From: Candidatus Nanoarchaeia archaeon
GTDB lineage: Archaea; Nanobdellota; Nanobdellia; Woesearchaeales; SKIA01
NCBI GenBank assembly: GCA_028279685.1
Contig: JANQNG010000077.1
Coordinates: forward strand, 1 to 58,702
Direction of reading: 5' to 3'
DNA length: 58,702 bases
Positions within the stretch are counted from its first letter, which is position 1. Each line of letters starts with the position of its first letter. The notes under the pieces were generated by a model. The model was given only the letters and a program-made list of their open reading frames with translations, had not been told where the DNA came from and did no database searches. The position numbers and the translations under genes were made by a program. Positions 1 to 7,788 of the stretch are shown piece after piece.

Positions 1-99
1 AATATCTATTGATTTCTGTCCGATTCCTGCTGTTCTTTTTCCTTCAATGACTAATCTGAAAGTCCTGTCCGCTGTTGCAAGAAAGTTATTTTTGTTCAT
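1..99. repeat. 99-bp terminal direct repeat (left copy)
   Basis: Bases 1-99 are identical to 58604-58702. The repeat lies inside a coding region whose reading frame continues through the junction. This is the usual signature of an assembled circular or circularly permuted molecule with a k-mer-sized overlap. A true short terminal redundancy on the packaged DNA cannot be excluded from sequence alone. Confidence 0.95.
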
Positions 100-1164
100 C
101 TTCGTAAGACTTGACACAGTTTTATTTTCAGATACGATACCATCCTTTACTAGATTCTTTGTACATTTCGTTACCTGTGTTGAATTGATTCCTTTTGTTA
201 TTGTGTTAACACAGCTCTCTTGAACGGCAAAAGTGTTCTTCACAATAGTTTCATTCACAACTTCTACTTCAAATATCTCCACAGAGATTACATTAATATT
301 ATCTGATCCTGAAGCCTTCTCAAAGAAAGTCTTTATTGGATTTGTACTATTGAATCTTACATTTTTGTTAGGAGTTATATCTAGAACTAACTTGCAGTCC
401 ACCAGACATTCGTTTGTGTTCTCCACCAACTCAACGTCCAGAACATAACTTCCCACATTAATTTCAGGGTCAATTACTTGTATTCCCGAAGCTGTCTTGT
501 GGGTAAGACGAAGTTTTCCATTGTTGAAAAGTGTTGCTCCTGATATTAGATGTTGGCTTTTTCTCCAATCAATCTCATATCTATCTGCGATTAGTTTAGA
601 CTCTCCTTTGAGATTTGCTCCCTGTTCGGTTATTTTTGTCTTGTGGAAATTTCTTAAACCGAACTTGATGTCGGGATCTACTGGAATCCAGGTAATTAAT
701 TCTTTGCTTGTATCAGGGAATATTCTAACTTCTCTTATCATAGTCCCTGCTGGTCTTGTATGCAGAGGATCAAAATAATAGGTTATATTAAAAATAACCT
801 TGGCTTCTTCTGAGGAATATTCAAGTTTTAATGGTTGTTTGGTGTTCCAGAAAACCCCTGTAGATCCTTGAAAAACCTGCCAATATATCTCATCAATCAA
901 TCTACTGCCAAAATAAATCTTCATCCTGTCATCTTCGAAATCATATCTTACCCATTCTATTGTAGGGTCATCGCTTCTAGCTAGTAATTGCATGCGATCT
1001 CTTCCAGCAAACTCCTCGATAAAGATTAACTCAAAATCTGCGAATTGGGGATCGTTGAGTATTGCCCTGTAGTCTGAAGCATAGAGTGTTGGAACTAAAG
1101 AGGCTAAAATCAAAATGAAGACCCCAGCAACAGTTATAGACCCACCAACTTGAACTTTATTCAT
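1..1164 (-). CDS. N-terminal part of a 1,429-residue tail fibre/baseplate protein (continues at 58603)
   Basis: The frame opens with ATG at 1164 and stays open to base 1. It then continues without a stop into the minus-strand frame ending at 55478. The joined protein is 355 residues plus the 1,074 encoded from 58702. Residues about 8-29 form one hydrophobic segment (FILILASLVPTLYA), a signal peptide or membrane anchor. The following ~330 residues are beta-rich with several NxS/T sequons and two cysteine pairs. The ATG overlaps nothing upstream in the window's left part except the stop of the preceding tail gene (ATGA overlap at 1161-1164), so the two are translationally coupled. Position after tape measure and distal tail genes suggests a baseplate or receptor-binding role (inference). 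Confidence 0.85.
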   Translation of the reverse strand, partial: MNKVQVGGSITVAGVFILILASLVPTLYASDYRAILNDPQFADFELIFIEEFAGRDRMQLLARSDDPTIEWVRYDFEDDRMKIYFGSRLIDEIYWQVFQGSTGVFWNTKQPLKLEYSSEEAKVIFNITYYFDPLHTRPAGTMIREVRIFPDTSKELITWIPVDPDIKFGLRNFHKTKITEQGANLKGESKLIADRYEIDWRKSQHLISGATLFNNGKLRLTHKTASGIQVIDPEINVGSYVLDVELVENTNECLVDCKLVLDITPNKNVRFNSTNPIKTFFEKASGSDNINVISVEIFEVEVVNETIVKNTFAVQESCVNTITKGINSTQVTKCTKNLVKDGIVSENKTVSSLTKMNKNNFLATADRTFRLVIEGKRTAGIGQKSIDI

Positions 1165-1793
1165 TTCTCATCTCCGACCACTAGCAATAATTGAACTCCG
1201 TATTTTGAAGCACCATCTACAAGCTTTGTTACTTTTGCACTTGCATCATAAGAATTTGTAAGATCCATAGTCATGCTCGTTCCAGCAGATATTGCATCAA
1301 CAGTGGTTCCTTCTGAAACCCGATTTCCGCCAGACATCCCATGAACACTCACTTTATCCCCTACTGCAAATCCTTCTGTTTTATCAACCTCAACAACTAC
1401 CCCTGAACCAGAAGATTCTGCATTGGAAGTTTTTGCATATATTTCATCCACAGTTTCCTCGGTTACTGTTTTCCTTCTGACATTTACATTGTATGAATAT
1501 CCTCTATAGGTTAGAGTTAGTCCACCACCAGCATTGATAATAGTTATGAGGTCATCAAAAATTTGGTCATCTGTTTTAGCTGCTGTTGCAATCAATCTTC
1601 CCCTGATATTGAAAGTTTCCTTTACCTTTAGAAGATCAACTATTTTCGTTTTCACTCCTTTTGAATAAGATGACTTTGTCCTGGCGATGTTTATCTCTAT
1701 TAGTCCTCCAGCTTTGTCCAGACTATGTTCCACACTAGAAGTTTGGATTTCTACTGTGGTTGTTCCATCGCTTAGCGTAACATTGAAAGTCAT
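1161..1793 (-). CDS. Distal tail (Dit-like) protein candidate
   Basis: 210 residues, beta-strand rich, directly downstream of the tape measure gene (start overlaps its stop at 1790-1793) and upstream of the large fibre. In siphoviruses this slot usually holds the distal tail protein that joins tube and baseplate. Residues ~130-195 (around VVVEVDKTEGFAVGDKVSVHGM) look like an inserted beta domain; a similar 'GDKxxV' type insert occurs in the tail hub at 53196-55478. No enzyme motif is visible. The assignment rests on order and fold impression, not on a diagnostic motif. Confidence 0.5.
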   Translation of the reverse strand: MTFNVTLSDGTTTVEIQTSSVEHSLDKAGGLIEINIARTKSSYSKGVKTKIVDLLKVKETFNIRGRLIATAAKTDDQIFDDLITIINAGGGLTLTYRGYSYNVNVRRKTVTEETVDEIYAKTSNAESSGSGVVVEVDKTEGFAVGDKVSVHGMSGGNRVSEGTTVDAISAGTSMTMDLTNSYDASAKVTKLVDGASKYGVQLLLVVGDEK

Positions 1794-3001
1794 GAATTCA
1801 CCCCTAATCCTCCCAGCTCTTGTTTTTGGATTTCAGCAATTTCCCTGGCAAGCATCCTTATATCCTCATCACTTCTTATGGTGGTTCCATTCATTTGAAT
1901 TATAACACCCCCTCCACCAAACGGCGGTCTTCCAACTATCTCTTGTCCATGAGCCATTATAGGGACTGGTCTGTTTGGAGATCCAGGGACTGTCTTGAAT
2001 TCACCTACACGCGTTTGAAAGAAAGGTAGTGCACCCCCGAATGGTTCTGACGAAATTGTTTTCCCGCCTAAAGCCTCTGCAATGACATTCCTTCCACCAA
2101 AAACATTTTGATTAATAAATTTTCCTACCTGAGCCGCTATCAAACCAGCAGCAATAGTTATACCTATAACAACAGTAATAGGTATTATCTTTGTTGCTTT
2201 GAGAGTACTGATGGCTGCTAAAACAGCAGCTTTTCCGGAAGAGGCAAAAGAAACTATTTTTTGAGGTATATTGGAATCTTTGAGAGCTGTTATAGCTGAT
2301 GTTACAGTTGAAAATCCTTTTTTTGCAGCTTCAATGACAATCTTAGGATTTTTCAAGATTGTGGCAATACCTGAACCTAGTGTTTTAACAGCCCCTCCAA
2401 GTAACTTTAACTTTGGAATCACTCCTAGGGATTTAATTCCTAATCCACTCATCAATAAACCAAATGATGCCAAGAATGCGAGGATTCCTAGAATCGCAGC
2501 ACCAAATACAACAATTCGTCCTACTAAAAGTTGGACAGGTTCAGGCAGACCTGTAAATATTTCCATCATATGAAGCAGGTGCGGAAGTAATTCAAGGGCT
2601 ACTGGCAAGAAAAATAATTCGAGTGTTGTTGATATTACCTCAAAAAGTCCAGCAGTCTTGAAAGCTGGGGACAATAAACCCGTCAGGGCAGTCGATAAAC
2701 CACCAGCAAAAAACATCGCCGATAGAAGCTCAAAACGAAATTGGTTGGTAGATTTTCTTACCATGCCAGTCGCTTTATCCATCTTCACAGCCTTGTTTGT
2801 ATATACATCCGTTATGTTTCCAGCCTTGTCAATCTCAAGTCCAAGACGATTCATTTGGAAAGCTACTCGAGAAACAGGAACTCCTACTCTGTCAGATATT
2901 GCTTTAAGTCTTTCAAGTTGAGCATTAGACCTAGCAAATTCCCTAACTCCAAAGACAGTCATTTTCAATCTTAACAATACATCCTGAATGCTTGCAACCA
3001 T
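1790..3001 (-). CDS. Tail tape measure protein (short)
   Basis: 403 residues. The N-terminal part is helical, and several hydrophobic stretches at about 90-200 and 265-290 resemble the membrane-inserting segments of tape measure proteins. The C-terminus (about 345-395, PVPIMAHGQEIVGRPP then a VIIQMNGTTI strand and a helix) matches the usual tape measure ending. It lies between two chaperone-like genes and the distal tail gene. Using the usual ~0.15 nm per residue, a tail of about 60 nm is implied. That is short for a siphovirus, so cleavage or partial length use could change it. Confidence 0.8.
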   Translation of the reverse strand: MVASIQDVLLRLKMTVFGVREFARSNAQLERLKAISDRVGVPVSRVAFQMNRLGLEIDKAGNITDVYTNKAVKMDKATGMVRKSTNQFRFELLSAMFFAGGLSTALTGLLSPAFKTAGLFEVISTTLELFFLPVALELLPHLLHMMEIFTGLPEPVQLLVGRIVVFGAAILGILAFLASFGLLMSGLGIKSLGVIPKLKLLGGAVKTLGSGIATILKNPKIVIEAAKKGFSTVTSAITALKDSNIPQKIVSFASSGKAAVLAAISTLKATKIIPITVVIGITIAAGLIAAQVGKFINQNVFGGRNVIAEALGGKTISSEPFGGALPFFQTRVGEFKTVPGSPNRPVPIMAHGQEIVGRPPFGGGGVIIQMNGTTIRSDEDIRMLAREIAEIQKQELGGLGVNS

Positions 3002-3373
3002 TTAAATCTTTCTCCCCATTCGTGATTGTTTCTTTGCTTGTTTTTTTATTTCTTTTCTCTCTCTCTCACGCCTCTTGACTATTTGATCATACAAACTCCA
3101 CATGGTTCCCATTCTCAAACTCTCTTTGTCGAGTTTTATCTTGCCTTTTACTGGAATCATCCTGATCTTTGGTTTTGACCAAGGCCATCTCTTCAACACT
3201 ACAGGAAACTGGAATTCAACTTCTCCTTTGACATCCAACCCTTCAAGATCGCTGAGTGGTATCCACCCATACTCACTCATGAGTACATCGTGGAGACGAG
3301 GAAACCAATCCCACATTTCCTTTTTCTGCTTCTTTTCAGCTATAATATCTAAGGGGTTCAATGATTGTGTCAT
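3002..3373 (-). CDS. Putative tail assembly chaperone, second gene
   Basis: 123 residues, N-terminal 'MTQSLNPLDIIAEKKQKKEMWDW', very basic C-terminus. It is the last small gene before the tape measure, the position of the gpGT-type chaperone extension in many siphoviruses. Its ATG overlaps the TGA of the gene before it by four bases (ATGA). No slippery heptamer was found in the overlap, so a frameshift fusion is not claimed. Function is inferred from position only. Confidence 0.5.
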   Translation of the reverse strand: MTQSLNPLDIIAEKKQKKEMWDWFPRLHDVLMSEYGWIPLSDLEGLDVKGEVEFQFPVVLKRWPWSKPKIRMIPVKGKIKLDKESLRMGTMWSLYDQIVKRRERERKEIKKQAKKQSRMGRKI

Positions 3374-3825
3374 GCAGTCTTCTCTTCTTTTGCCTTTCTG
3401 ACTCTCTCTCGCAATCTATCAACTGATTCCAATCTCTTAATCTCTCCAACTTCATTGGTTGTCCCAAGATTGAGATTTGATTCCCACATTCCCATAGCGA
3501 TCACGATAGCATTCCTTTTTACGAAATCTGTCAATGCTTCTTCACTTACGTTTGCATAATGTGGTTTCAGACAAGGGATTGCAAGTTCGCAGAGACCATT
3601 CAAGAATTCGTCATCAATATTTTCAAAGATAGCTGCTTCACCCATTTCCATGCCTTTGAGGACTTTCATAAGTTTATAGAGCTTTGATATATTCTTACCT
3701 TCAATGGTATCTATTATTATCTCATCCTCTTTTCCGTCTCCTGCCTTGAGTTTTATTACTGATCTTTTTCCTCTGTGTCTATTGATGATTGTTTCTTGAC
3801 TAGACAACTCTTCCATACTCTTCAC
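3370..3825 (-). CDS. Putative tail assembly chaperone, first gene
   Basis: 151 residues, mostly helical and acidic in the middle, with a basic tail (LRERVRKAKEEK). The size, helical character and place between the tail tube (4530-5108) and tape measure (1790-3001) match a gpG-like chaperone that coats the tape measure during tail assembly. The start lies 26 bases inside the end of the upstream gene. No motif is diagnostic. Confidence 0.5.
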   Translation of the reverse strand: MKSMEELSSQETIINRHRGKRSVIKLKAGDGKEDEIIIDTIEGKNISKLYKLMKVLKGMEMGEAAIFENIDDEFLNGLCELAIPCLKPHYANVSEEALTDFVKRNAIVIAMGMWESNLNLGTTNEVGEIKRLESVDRLRERVRKAKEEKTA

Positions 3826-4150
3826 CTTCCTTTACTGGTATTCTTATTTTTCTCCCAGACATCATTTTTCTAGTTGCATACTTAACTGGTCTTGTTGGTT
3901 GTCCTTCTAGGACAGCAACTCTTTGTTCTAATTTTTCTATGTGTTCTATTAAGATAGTTATCTGAGAAACATGCCCGGCTTGATCTAAAAGCCATTGAAG
4001 TGTCCATCCGAAATCATCACAAAATTCCTGCTTTGCCAGATCCTCAAAATCTTTTTTAACTCGTCCTGGAAGCCTAGATATTCTAAGAGATGCTGTGTTC
4101 TCCGATAGTTTGTCAATTACTTTCTGAGCTGTCGTTTTTTTCTCTTTCAT
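3800..4150 (-). CDS. Ribbon-helix-helix-like protein with coiled coil
   Basis: 116 residues. Residues ~18-55 (TASLRISRLPGRVKKDFEDL then FGWTLQWLLD) fit the strand-helix-helix pattern of small archaeal and viral RHH-like domains. Residues ~58-82 form a short heptad helix (IEHIEKLEQRVAVLEG). The last 30 residues are basic. Its ATG overlaps the stop of the paralogous 'MH' gene above. A DNA-binding type domain between tail tube and chaperone genes is odd; it could regulate late genes or have been recruited as an oligomerisation module. Confidence 0.5.
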   Translation of the reverse strand: MKEKKTTAQKVIDKLSENTASLRISRLPGRVKKDFEDLAKQEFCDDFGWTLQWLLDQAGHVSQITILIEHIEKLEQRVAVLEGQPTRPVKYATRKMMSGRKIRIPVKEGEEYGRVV

Positions 4151-4530
4151 ATTTCCTCCTGATTGAACCTATTTTTAGGATCTTCCATCTTTCCTATAAC
4201 ATATATGTGATGAGCTCCAAAATGAACCTTCGGTTTTTTCGAAGCCTTTACGTTATACTCATGCTGATCTACCTCTTTAATAGGTAGAATCCACTTGAGA
4301 AACCTGAATATCTTTCTGAGTGAGAATCTGTTCTCACCCACAGTGCTAAGCCTATAAAGGTCTTCAAGAAACTCTTTGGTCATTGGTTCATACATGGCTG
4401 CATCCCAGAATCTTAATTCCCTTATCCAAGGTTGGTAATCCTTGTGTTTCCCATATTTCTGAGACTGCAACCACTCTATAGCTTTTTCTGTAGTACCTCG
4501 GGTTGCGTGTGTTGCAAAAAATATGTGCAT
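4147..4530 (-). CDS. 'MH' paralogue family protein E (unknown function)
   Basis: 127 residues. It shares with four other late genes (7788, 8249, 9151 and 9576) an 'MHIFFA' type first strand, a central 'IRELRFWDA' strand followed by an acidic helix ending in 'DL', a basic hydrophobic helix (IFRFLKWILP) and a final 'IYVIGKMED' strand. Its ATG overlaps the TAA of the tail tube gene (TAATG). It is separated from the four other copies by about 3 kb, showing dispersal within the virion gene cluster. Function unknown. Confidence 0.65.
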   Translation of the reverse strand: MHIFFATHATRGTTEKAIEWLQSQKYGKHKDYQPWIRELRFWDAAMYEPMTKEFLEDLYRLSTVGENRFSLRKIFRFLKWILPIKEVDQHEYNVKASKKPKVHFGAHHIYVIGKMEDPKNRFNQEEI

Positions 4531-5108
4531 TAGCTTGTGTAAGCACTTTCAGCAGCCATTGTTGCAGTTCCATCTGTAGATTTCCATGTTATGTTTGCTG
4601 TTCCGCTTTTATCAAATGGTGGAAACTTGCATACTACTGTGAACTTGAGAATCCCATCGGTGAATGCTGGTTTTGCAGATATCACATATCCATTTTGAAA
4701 GACAAACCTAAAGGCTTTCTTGTTAGCGCTTGTAGCTCCGCCAGCAGTTGTTACAGCTGTATCATCTGTCCAAAGCAGCATTAATCTGACTTTTGTTCTT
4801 GTTCTGCTCACATCAATGGACAGTGGTTGGCTTGCATCTGTTGTGTGCAACATATGGAAAAACCCTTTTAGAGTTGTTCCTGTATCTGTTCCTGCCTCAA
4901 GCGGATATGCTTCTAGAGTAACTTCTGTTGGTTCTTCTGGATTGAATTTTATGATTCTACCGCCTGCTATATTTGCTATGACATCAAAACCTTTTTCACC
5001 TTGGTTAATGTCTATAGTATCGGTTATTGTTGCAAATTCTTCATCCGAACCATCGATTAGTGTCAATGCTCCTAATGCTGTTTCTACCCATGCATCTGAT
5101 AGTCCCAT
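4530..5108 (-). CDS. Major tail tube protein
   Basis: 192 residues, almost entirely beta-strands with an acidic loop-rich N-terminus and Ala/Thr/Gly-rich turns, as expected for a siphovirus tube protein. It sits directly after the neck genes (tail terminator and gp10-like) and before chaperones and tape measure. A ribosome-binding site (GGAGG) lies just upstream of the ATG at 5108. No membrane segment or enzyme motif is seen. Confidence 0.75.
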   Translation of the reverse strand: MGLSDAWVETALGALTLIDGSDEEFATITDTIDINQGEKGFDVIANIAGGRIIKFNPEEPTEVTLEAYPLEAGTDTGTTLKGFFHMLHTTDASQPLSIDVSRTRTKVRLMLLWTDDTAVTTAGGATSANKKAFRFVFQNGYVISAKPAFTDGILKFTVVCKFPPFDKSGTANITWKSTDGTATMAAESAYTS

Positions 5109-5110
5109 AT

Positions 5111-5323
5111 CTAATCCTCCTTATTTTCACTCTTCTTTTTTCCTTTTCGGGATTTGGCTGTTCTGTGCTTTTCCTCCTTTTCTTTAACAGTCTCACAATC
5201 GAAGTGATCTGATGGGGGTATGTAATCAAGGACTATTGATTTTCCTGGGAATACATCAACCTTTTTCCCATCCTTGTTTACCCTTACAGGAAAACTTCTC
5301 TTGTTAATAGCTTTGTATCTCAT
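5111..5323 (-). CDS. Small basic neck-region protein
   Basis: 70 residues. A short N-terminal beta part (VRVNKDGKKVDVFPGKSIVL) is followed by a strongly charged lysine-rich tail (KEKEEKHRTAKSRKGKKK). The start overlaps the stop of the gp10-like gene by four bases. The N-terminal 'MRYKAI' resembles 'MRFATI' of the 8713-9138 protein, but the similarity is too short to claim relation. Function unknown. Confidence 0.6.
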   Translation of the reverse strand: MRYKAINKRSFPVRVNKDGKKVDVFPGKSIVLDYIPPSDHFDCETVKEKEEKHRTAKSRKGKKKSENKED

Positions 5324-5841
5324 ATACGACCTCCTGACTTGGCGAAGTTCTTGTTTCTTTCATCAGCAATCTCGCCCATCCTTTGGAGCATAATAGTTTG
5401 AGCAGGTGCTATCCAAGGTTTAGGTTTGCTTCCCTGTGCACCTAATATAAATCTCAAAGCATCTGGAGTAACCCCAATCATTCCTGCCCATCTGTCTATT
5501 TTTGCTCTCTCTGGTGCAGGCTGACGAAATGTTCTTCCTGCTTTGTCAGTTTTGAGCTTACCTGGTTTTCTACCCCTTTCAACAACCTTTCCATACCCAA
5601 AACTTGTAATATTGAATCCCTCTCCAACGGGATTAATTCTGATAGAACCTAGAAGTCCTCTTCGACCTCTGTGAAAACTGAATACTTTCCTTCCTTGATT
5701 GATTAGCTCTTCTTTCCATTCATCAGCAATCTCTCTTAATATCTTGTTTCCGAGATTAGGAAAGTTGTCTCTATATCGTCCCATGTTATCTCTGACCCTT
5801 GTGATATTGTCAGCTTCCAACGAAATAACCGTTCTAACCAT
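5320..5841 (-). CDS. HK97 gp10-like neck / tail completion protein
   Basis: 173 residues. The pattern of an N-terminal helix pair, then a 'GRKVFSFHRGRRGLLGSIRINP' loop with 'GxLxxSI', then 'GYGKVVERGRKPG' is characteristic of the HK97 gp10-like family that joins head and tail. The C-terminal 'KPWIAPAQ..M..' also matches ('P.L.pA' motif). It lies directly between the tail terminator and the tail tube gene, as expected. Confidence 0.8.
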   Translation of the reverse strand: MVRTVISLEADNITRVRDNMGRYRDNFPNLGNKILREIADEWKEELINQGRKVFSFHRGRRGLLGSIRINPVGEGFNITSFGYGKVVERGRKPGKLKTDKAGRTFRQPAPERAKIDRWAGMIGVTPDALRFILGAQGSKPKPWIAPAQTIMLQRMGEIADERNKNFAKSGGRI

Positions 5842-6288
5842 TTAATTAGCACCCCCGCCAAGAAAGTTATATTGAACACGCAAAACAGCACTATGGATAC
5901 GCTTATTGTTTCTGAGCTCAAAGCCTTCTGTGTTGTCAATTATCATGTAATGAGAAAGATTGTTGTCATTGTATCTTGTTGTTGCCTCTCCATCTTCCAG
6001 AGAATTCCTAACAGCATCATCAAGATCCTTTAGATCGGCAGCATTGTCTGTAAACGATTCTATATTCATCCTGACGATGTATTTCTTCTTTTTCATTGTG
6101 AATCTCTCTTCAGTGATCTCAGGCTTGTGAATAACTACAAAAGGCAAACCCCCAGCTTTGTCAATGAATTTTGTTGGGTATGCTCCGAATATCTGAGAAG
6201 TAATGGCAGTGACTCCTGAATCTGCAACTATAATAGCTCTAATGGTATCCCAGACGTCACGAGTGACTGTTGCACGTTCTACAGCAAT
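5842..6288 (-). CDS. Tail terminator-like protein starting at an ATT codon
   Basis: 148 residues if translation begins at ATT (6288-6286). A strong GGAGGG lies 7 bases upstream, and an in-frame TGA lies just before it. The first standard start codon in frame is a TTG at 6147, which would delete 47 residues of good coding sequence (RATVTRDVWDTIRAIIVADS). The helix-rich N-terminus, central strands (KKYIVRMNIES) and final 'HSAVLRVQYNFL' strand fit small tail terminator/completion proteins that cap the tube. Neighbours are gp10-like and head-closure genes. The rare start codon and two leader hairpins suggest controlled expression (inference). Confidence 0.7.
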   Translation of the reverse strand: MAVERATVTRDVWDTIRAIIVADSGVTAITSQIFGAYPTKFIDKAGGLPFVVIHKPEITEERFTMKKKKYIVRMNIESFTDNAADLKDLDDAVRNSLEDGEATTRYNDNNLSHYMIIDNTEGFELRNNKRIHSAVLRVQYNFLGGGAN

Positions 6289-6305
6289 AGTGATCCCTCC
6301 TCATT

Positions 6306-6326
6306 GAATCATTATGCAAATGATTC
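6306..6326 (-). promoter_or_regulatory. Leader hairpin before the ATT-start gene
   Basis: A perfect 7-bp inverted repeat (GAATCAT / ATGATTC, 7-base loop) ends 5 bases upstream of the GGAGGG ribosome-binding site of the 5842-6288 gene. A second smaller hairpin (CACTG / CAGTG) lies about 10-25 bases further upstream. Both fall in the ~60-base leader expected from the promoter at 6362-6383. Confidence 0.5.
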
Positions 6327-6361
6327 TAACACTGATGAACAGTGGAGTATCTGAGAATATC

Positions 6362-6383
6362 AAAATTAAAGAAGTATATAAAA
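6362..6383 (-). promoter_or_regulatory. Archaeal-type promoter for the neck/tail genes
   Basis: On the minus strand this reads TTTTATATAC followed by TTCTTTAATTTT. The same 22 bases occur at 12996-13017 upstream of the prohead protease gene. TTTATATA is a good archaeal TATA box, placed about 90 bases before the ATT start of the tail terminator-like gene. The exact duplication argues for a conserved late promoter. Confidence 0.6.
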
Positions 6384-6776
6384 CTAAGCGTAAGTTGCTC
6401 CCTGAATCCTCTCAATGATCAACTCGTAAAAGGTTGTGTTGGTTGACTCCAGTGGTGTGTTAATTATACGAACAATCTTGTATCTCTCGCTGTTGTGTTC
6501 AACTATATCATCCTCTTCTATTGTTCCTGTTGAAGCTGGGAGAAAGCATCTAAAAGTAAGATCCAGATCAACACCTTCTATTTCTGGGGTAACTTCCTCT
6601 CCTGAGATTTCTGTGAGGATTCCTGTGGCACTGGTTGCTGATCCTAAAGTTATAGTGACTTTTGAACCCTCATCATCAGTGCTATAAGAAGGACTCAAAT
6701 AAACACTCAAAGAAACTCCATGAAGCCTGATTATATGGTCAAGATCGGCAACAAGCAATGGCTTGATCTGACTCAT
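6384..6776 (-). CDS. Head-closure / stopper-like protein
   Basis: 130 residues, beta-rich, with a long central loop and a final strand pair (RYKIVRIINT, FYELIIERIQ), like small head-completion (stopper) proteins of siphoviruses. The start overlaps the stop of the connector adaptor gene (6773-6776) by four bases. It is followed by a promoter within a few bases of its stop. Assignment is by size, fold impression and gene order. Confidence 0.55.
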   Translation of the reverse strand: MSQIKPLLVADLDHIIRLHGVSLSVYLSPSYSTDDEGSKVTITLGSATSATGILTEISGEEVTPEIEGVDLDLTFRCFLPASTGTIEEDDIVEHNSERYKIVRIINTPLESTNTTFYELIIERIQGATYA

Positions 6777-7477
6777 ATCACTCCCTCAGTTCTTTCTCTG
6801 TCTGTGGCTAGAGGCTCTCCAGGAAGCTGAGGGATCTCACTAGGAATGGGCAAACCTTTCTTGATTATAGCCATCTTATTTTTGATCAGAGCAACCTCAT
6901 CATTATATCTTTTCATCAATGCTTCTGCCTCTGCTGATTTCCTGACTACTGATATTTTGTCAACAGTGTATTTTGTGATGTCTGCAGGAGAAAGACTCAT
7001 GTAAGCTAGGGAACCAGCAAGATAGATGCAAGCATTCTTAACCAGCCCATGAATTGTTCCCATTGTAATGTCTATTGGGGAATATCTGTAAACAATTCTT
7101 AGAGTGACATTTGAAGCAGGGGCACTTGAAAGAACGAATTGACCCAGATCAGCATCAACACTGCTCACTGTCAATGTGCTTCTGGTTCCTTCAGAAGTAA
7201 ACTGATATACTGTAATATCATCAGTATCAACATCCCCATCATCATCTAGATCTGCTAGAGGTTTGTTTCTGGTGTAATATGTTGTGTTTGATCCGTTGAT
7301 CTTGTTTTCCCTCTCATCATCTATCGCTAGAACCTTCTCTTCAAAAACGTGAGTTAAGATTTCCTGATTTAATCTTCTTGTTGCGTGGGTTATTAAAGTA
7401 TTCAAATCCGCATCTGATATATCCGAAGTTGTTAAAGGAATCAAGGCTCTTACCTCACTCGCAGTAACATATGGCAT
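6773..7477 (-). CDS. Head-tail connector adaptor with inserted EF-hand-like loop
   Basis: 234 residues. The N-terminal helices (VTASEVRALIP, DADLNTLITHATRRLNQEI) and the later helix bundle (~135-205) match gp6/gp15-type adaptor proteins that bind the portal. Residues ~55-130 are an inserted beta domain containing D76-L-D-D-D-G-D-V-D-T-D-D87, which fits the 12-residue calcium loop of dockerin/EF-hand type (D at 1, 3, 5, 12 and G at 6). A calcium-bound insert in a connector protein is unusual. It lies between a small beta protein and the head-closure gene. Confidence 0.7.
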   Translation of the reverse strand: MPYVTASEVRALIPLTTSDISDADLNTLITHATRRLNQEILTHVFEEKVLAIDDERENKINGSNTTYYTRNKPLADLDDDGDVDTDDITVYQFTSEGTRSTLTVSSVDADLGQFVLSSAPASNVTLRIVYRYSPIDITMGTIHGLVKNACIYLAGSLAYMSLSPADITKYTVDKISVVRKSAEAEALMKRYNDEVALIKNKMAIIKKGLPIPSEIPQLPGEPLATDRERTEGVI

Positions 7478-7479
7478 AT

Positions 7480-7788
7480 CTAATCTCTAACCAATACAAC
7501 TCTAATGAATCCGTTGACACCAGTTGCGCCATCCAGTCTTCTTAGACCTTCAGCAAAGTATGGAAGTTGATCTTTGTCTTTTGTATCTCCAAACCTGAAT
7601 TCCTTGCTTGAGTTTGCTGGAATTGCTATTTCCATCACTGTCACAGGTGTTGTTTCTGCTGTTTTCAATGTGACCACTATAGCACTTCCTGTGGAATTGT
7701 GCAATGCATAGGAAAGCAATCTGCAAGTATTTGAAAACACTGTTGCTTCGCTGTCAACATCTTCTCGATAGTCCTGAGCTCCTGACAT
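7480..7788 (-). CDS. Small beta-sandwich virion protein
   Basis: 102 residues of predicted strands (SAIVVTLKTAE, VMEIAIPANSSKEFRF, GFIRVVLVRD). This pattern is seen in small head decoration or fibre-base proteins of tailed viruses. The ATG overlaps the preceding TAA (TAATG). No transmembrane or catalytic motif is visible. Likely a capsid or neck accessory protein. Confidence 0.6.
   Translation of the reverse strand: MSGAQDYREDVDSEATVFSNTCRLLSYALHNSTGSAIVVTLKTAETTPVTVMEIAIPANSSKEFRFGDTKDKDQLPYFAEGLRRLDGATGVNGFIRVVLVRD

Noticed and set aside
1-99. Terminal repeat as a packaging-specific short direct terminal repeat
   Set aside because: Its exact 99-base length and mid-gene position fit an assembly overlap of a circular molecule better; true redundancy cannot be proven here.
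3370-3373. Programmed frameshift between the two tail chaperone-like genes
   Set aside because: The genes overlap as ATGA and no slippery heptamer or downstream structure was found; ordinary coupled translation explains them.
4720-5187. 155-codon plus-strand frame opposite the tail tube gene
   Set aside because: Antisense shadow of a well-supported beta-rich protein; composition is Ser/Val-rich without domain features.
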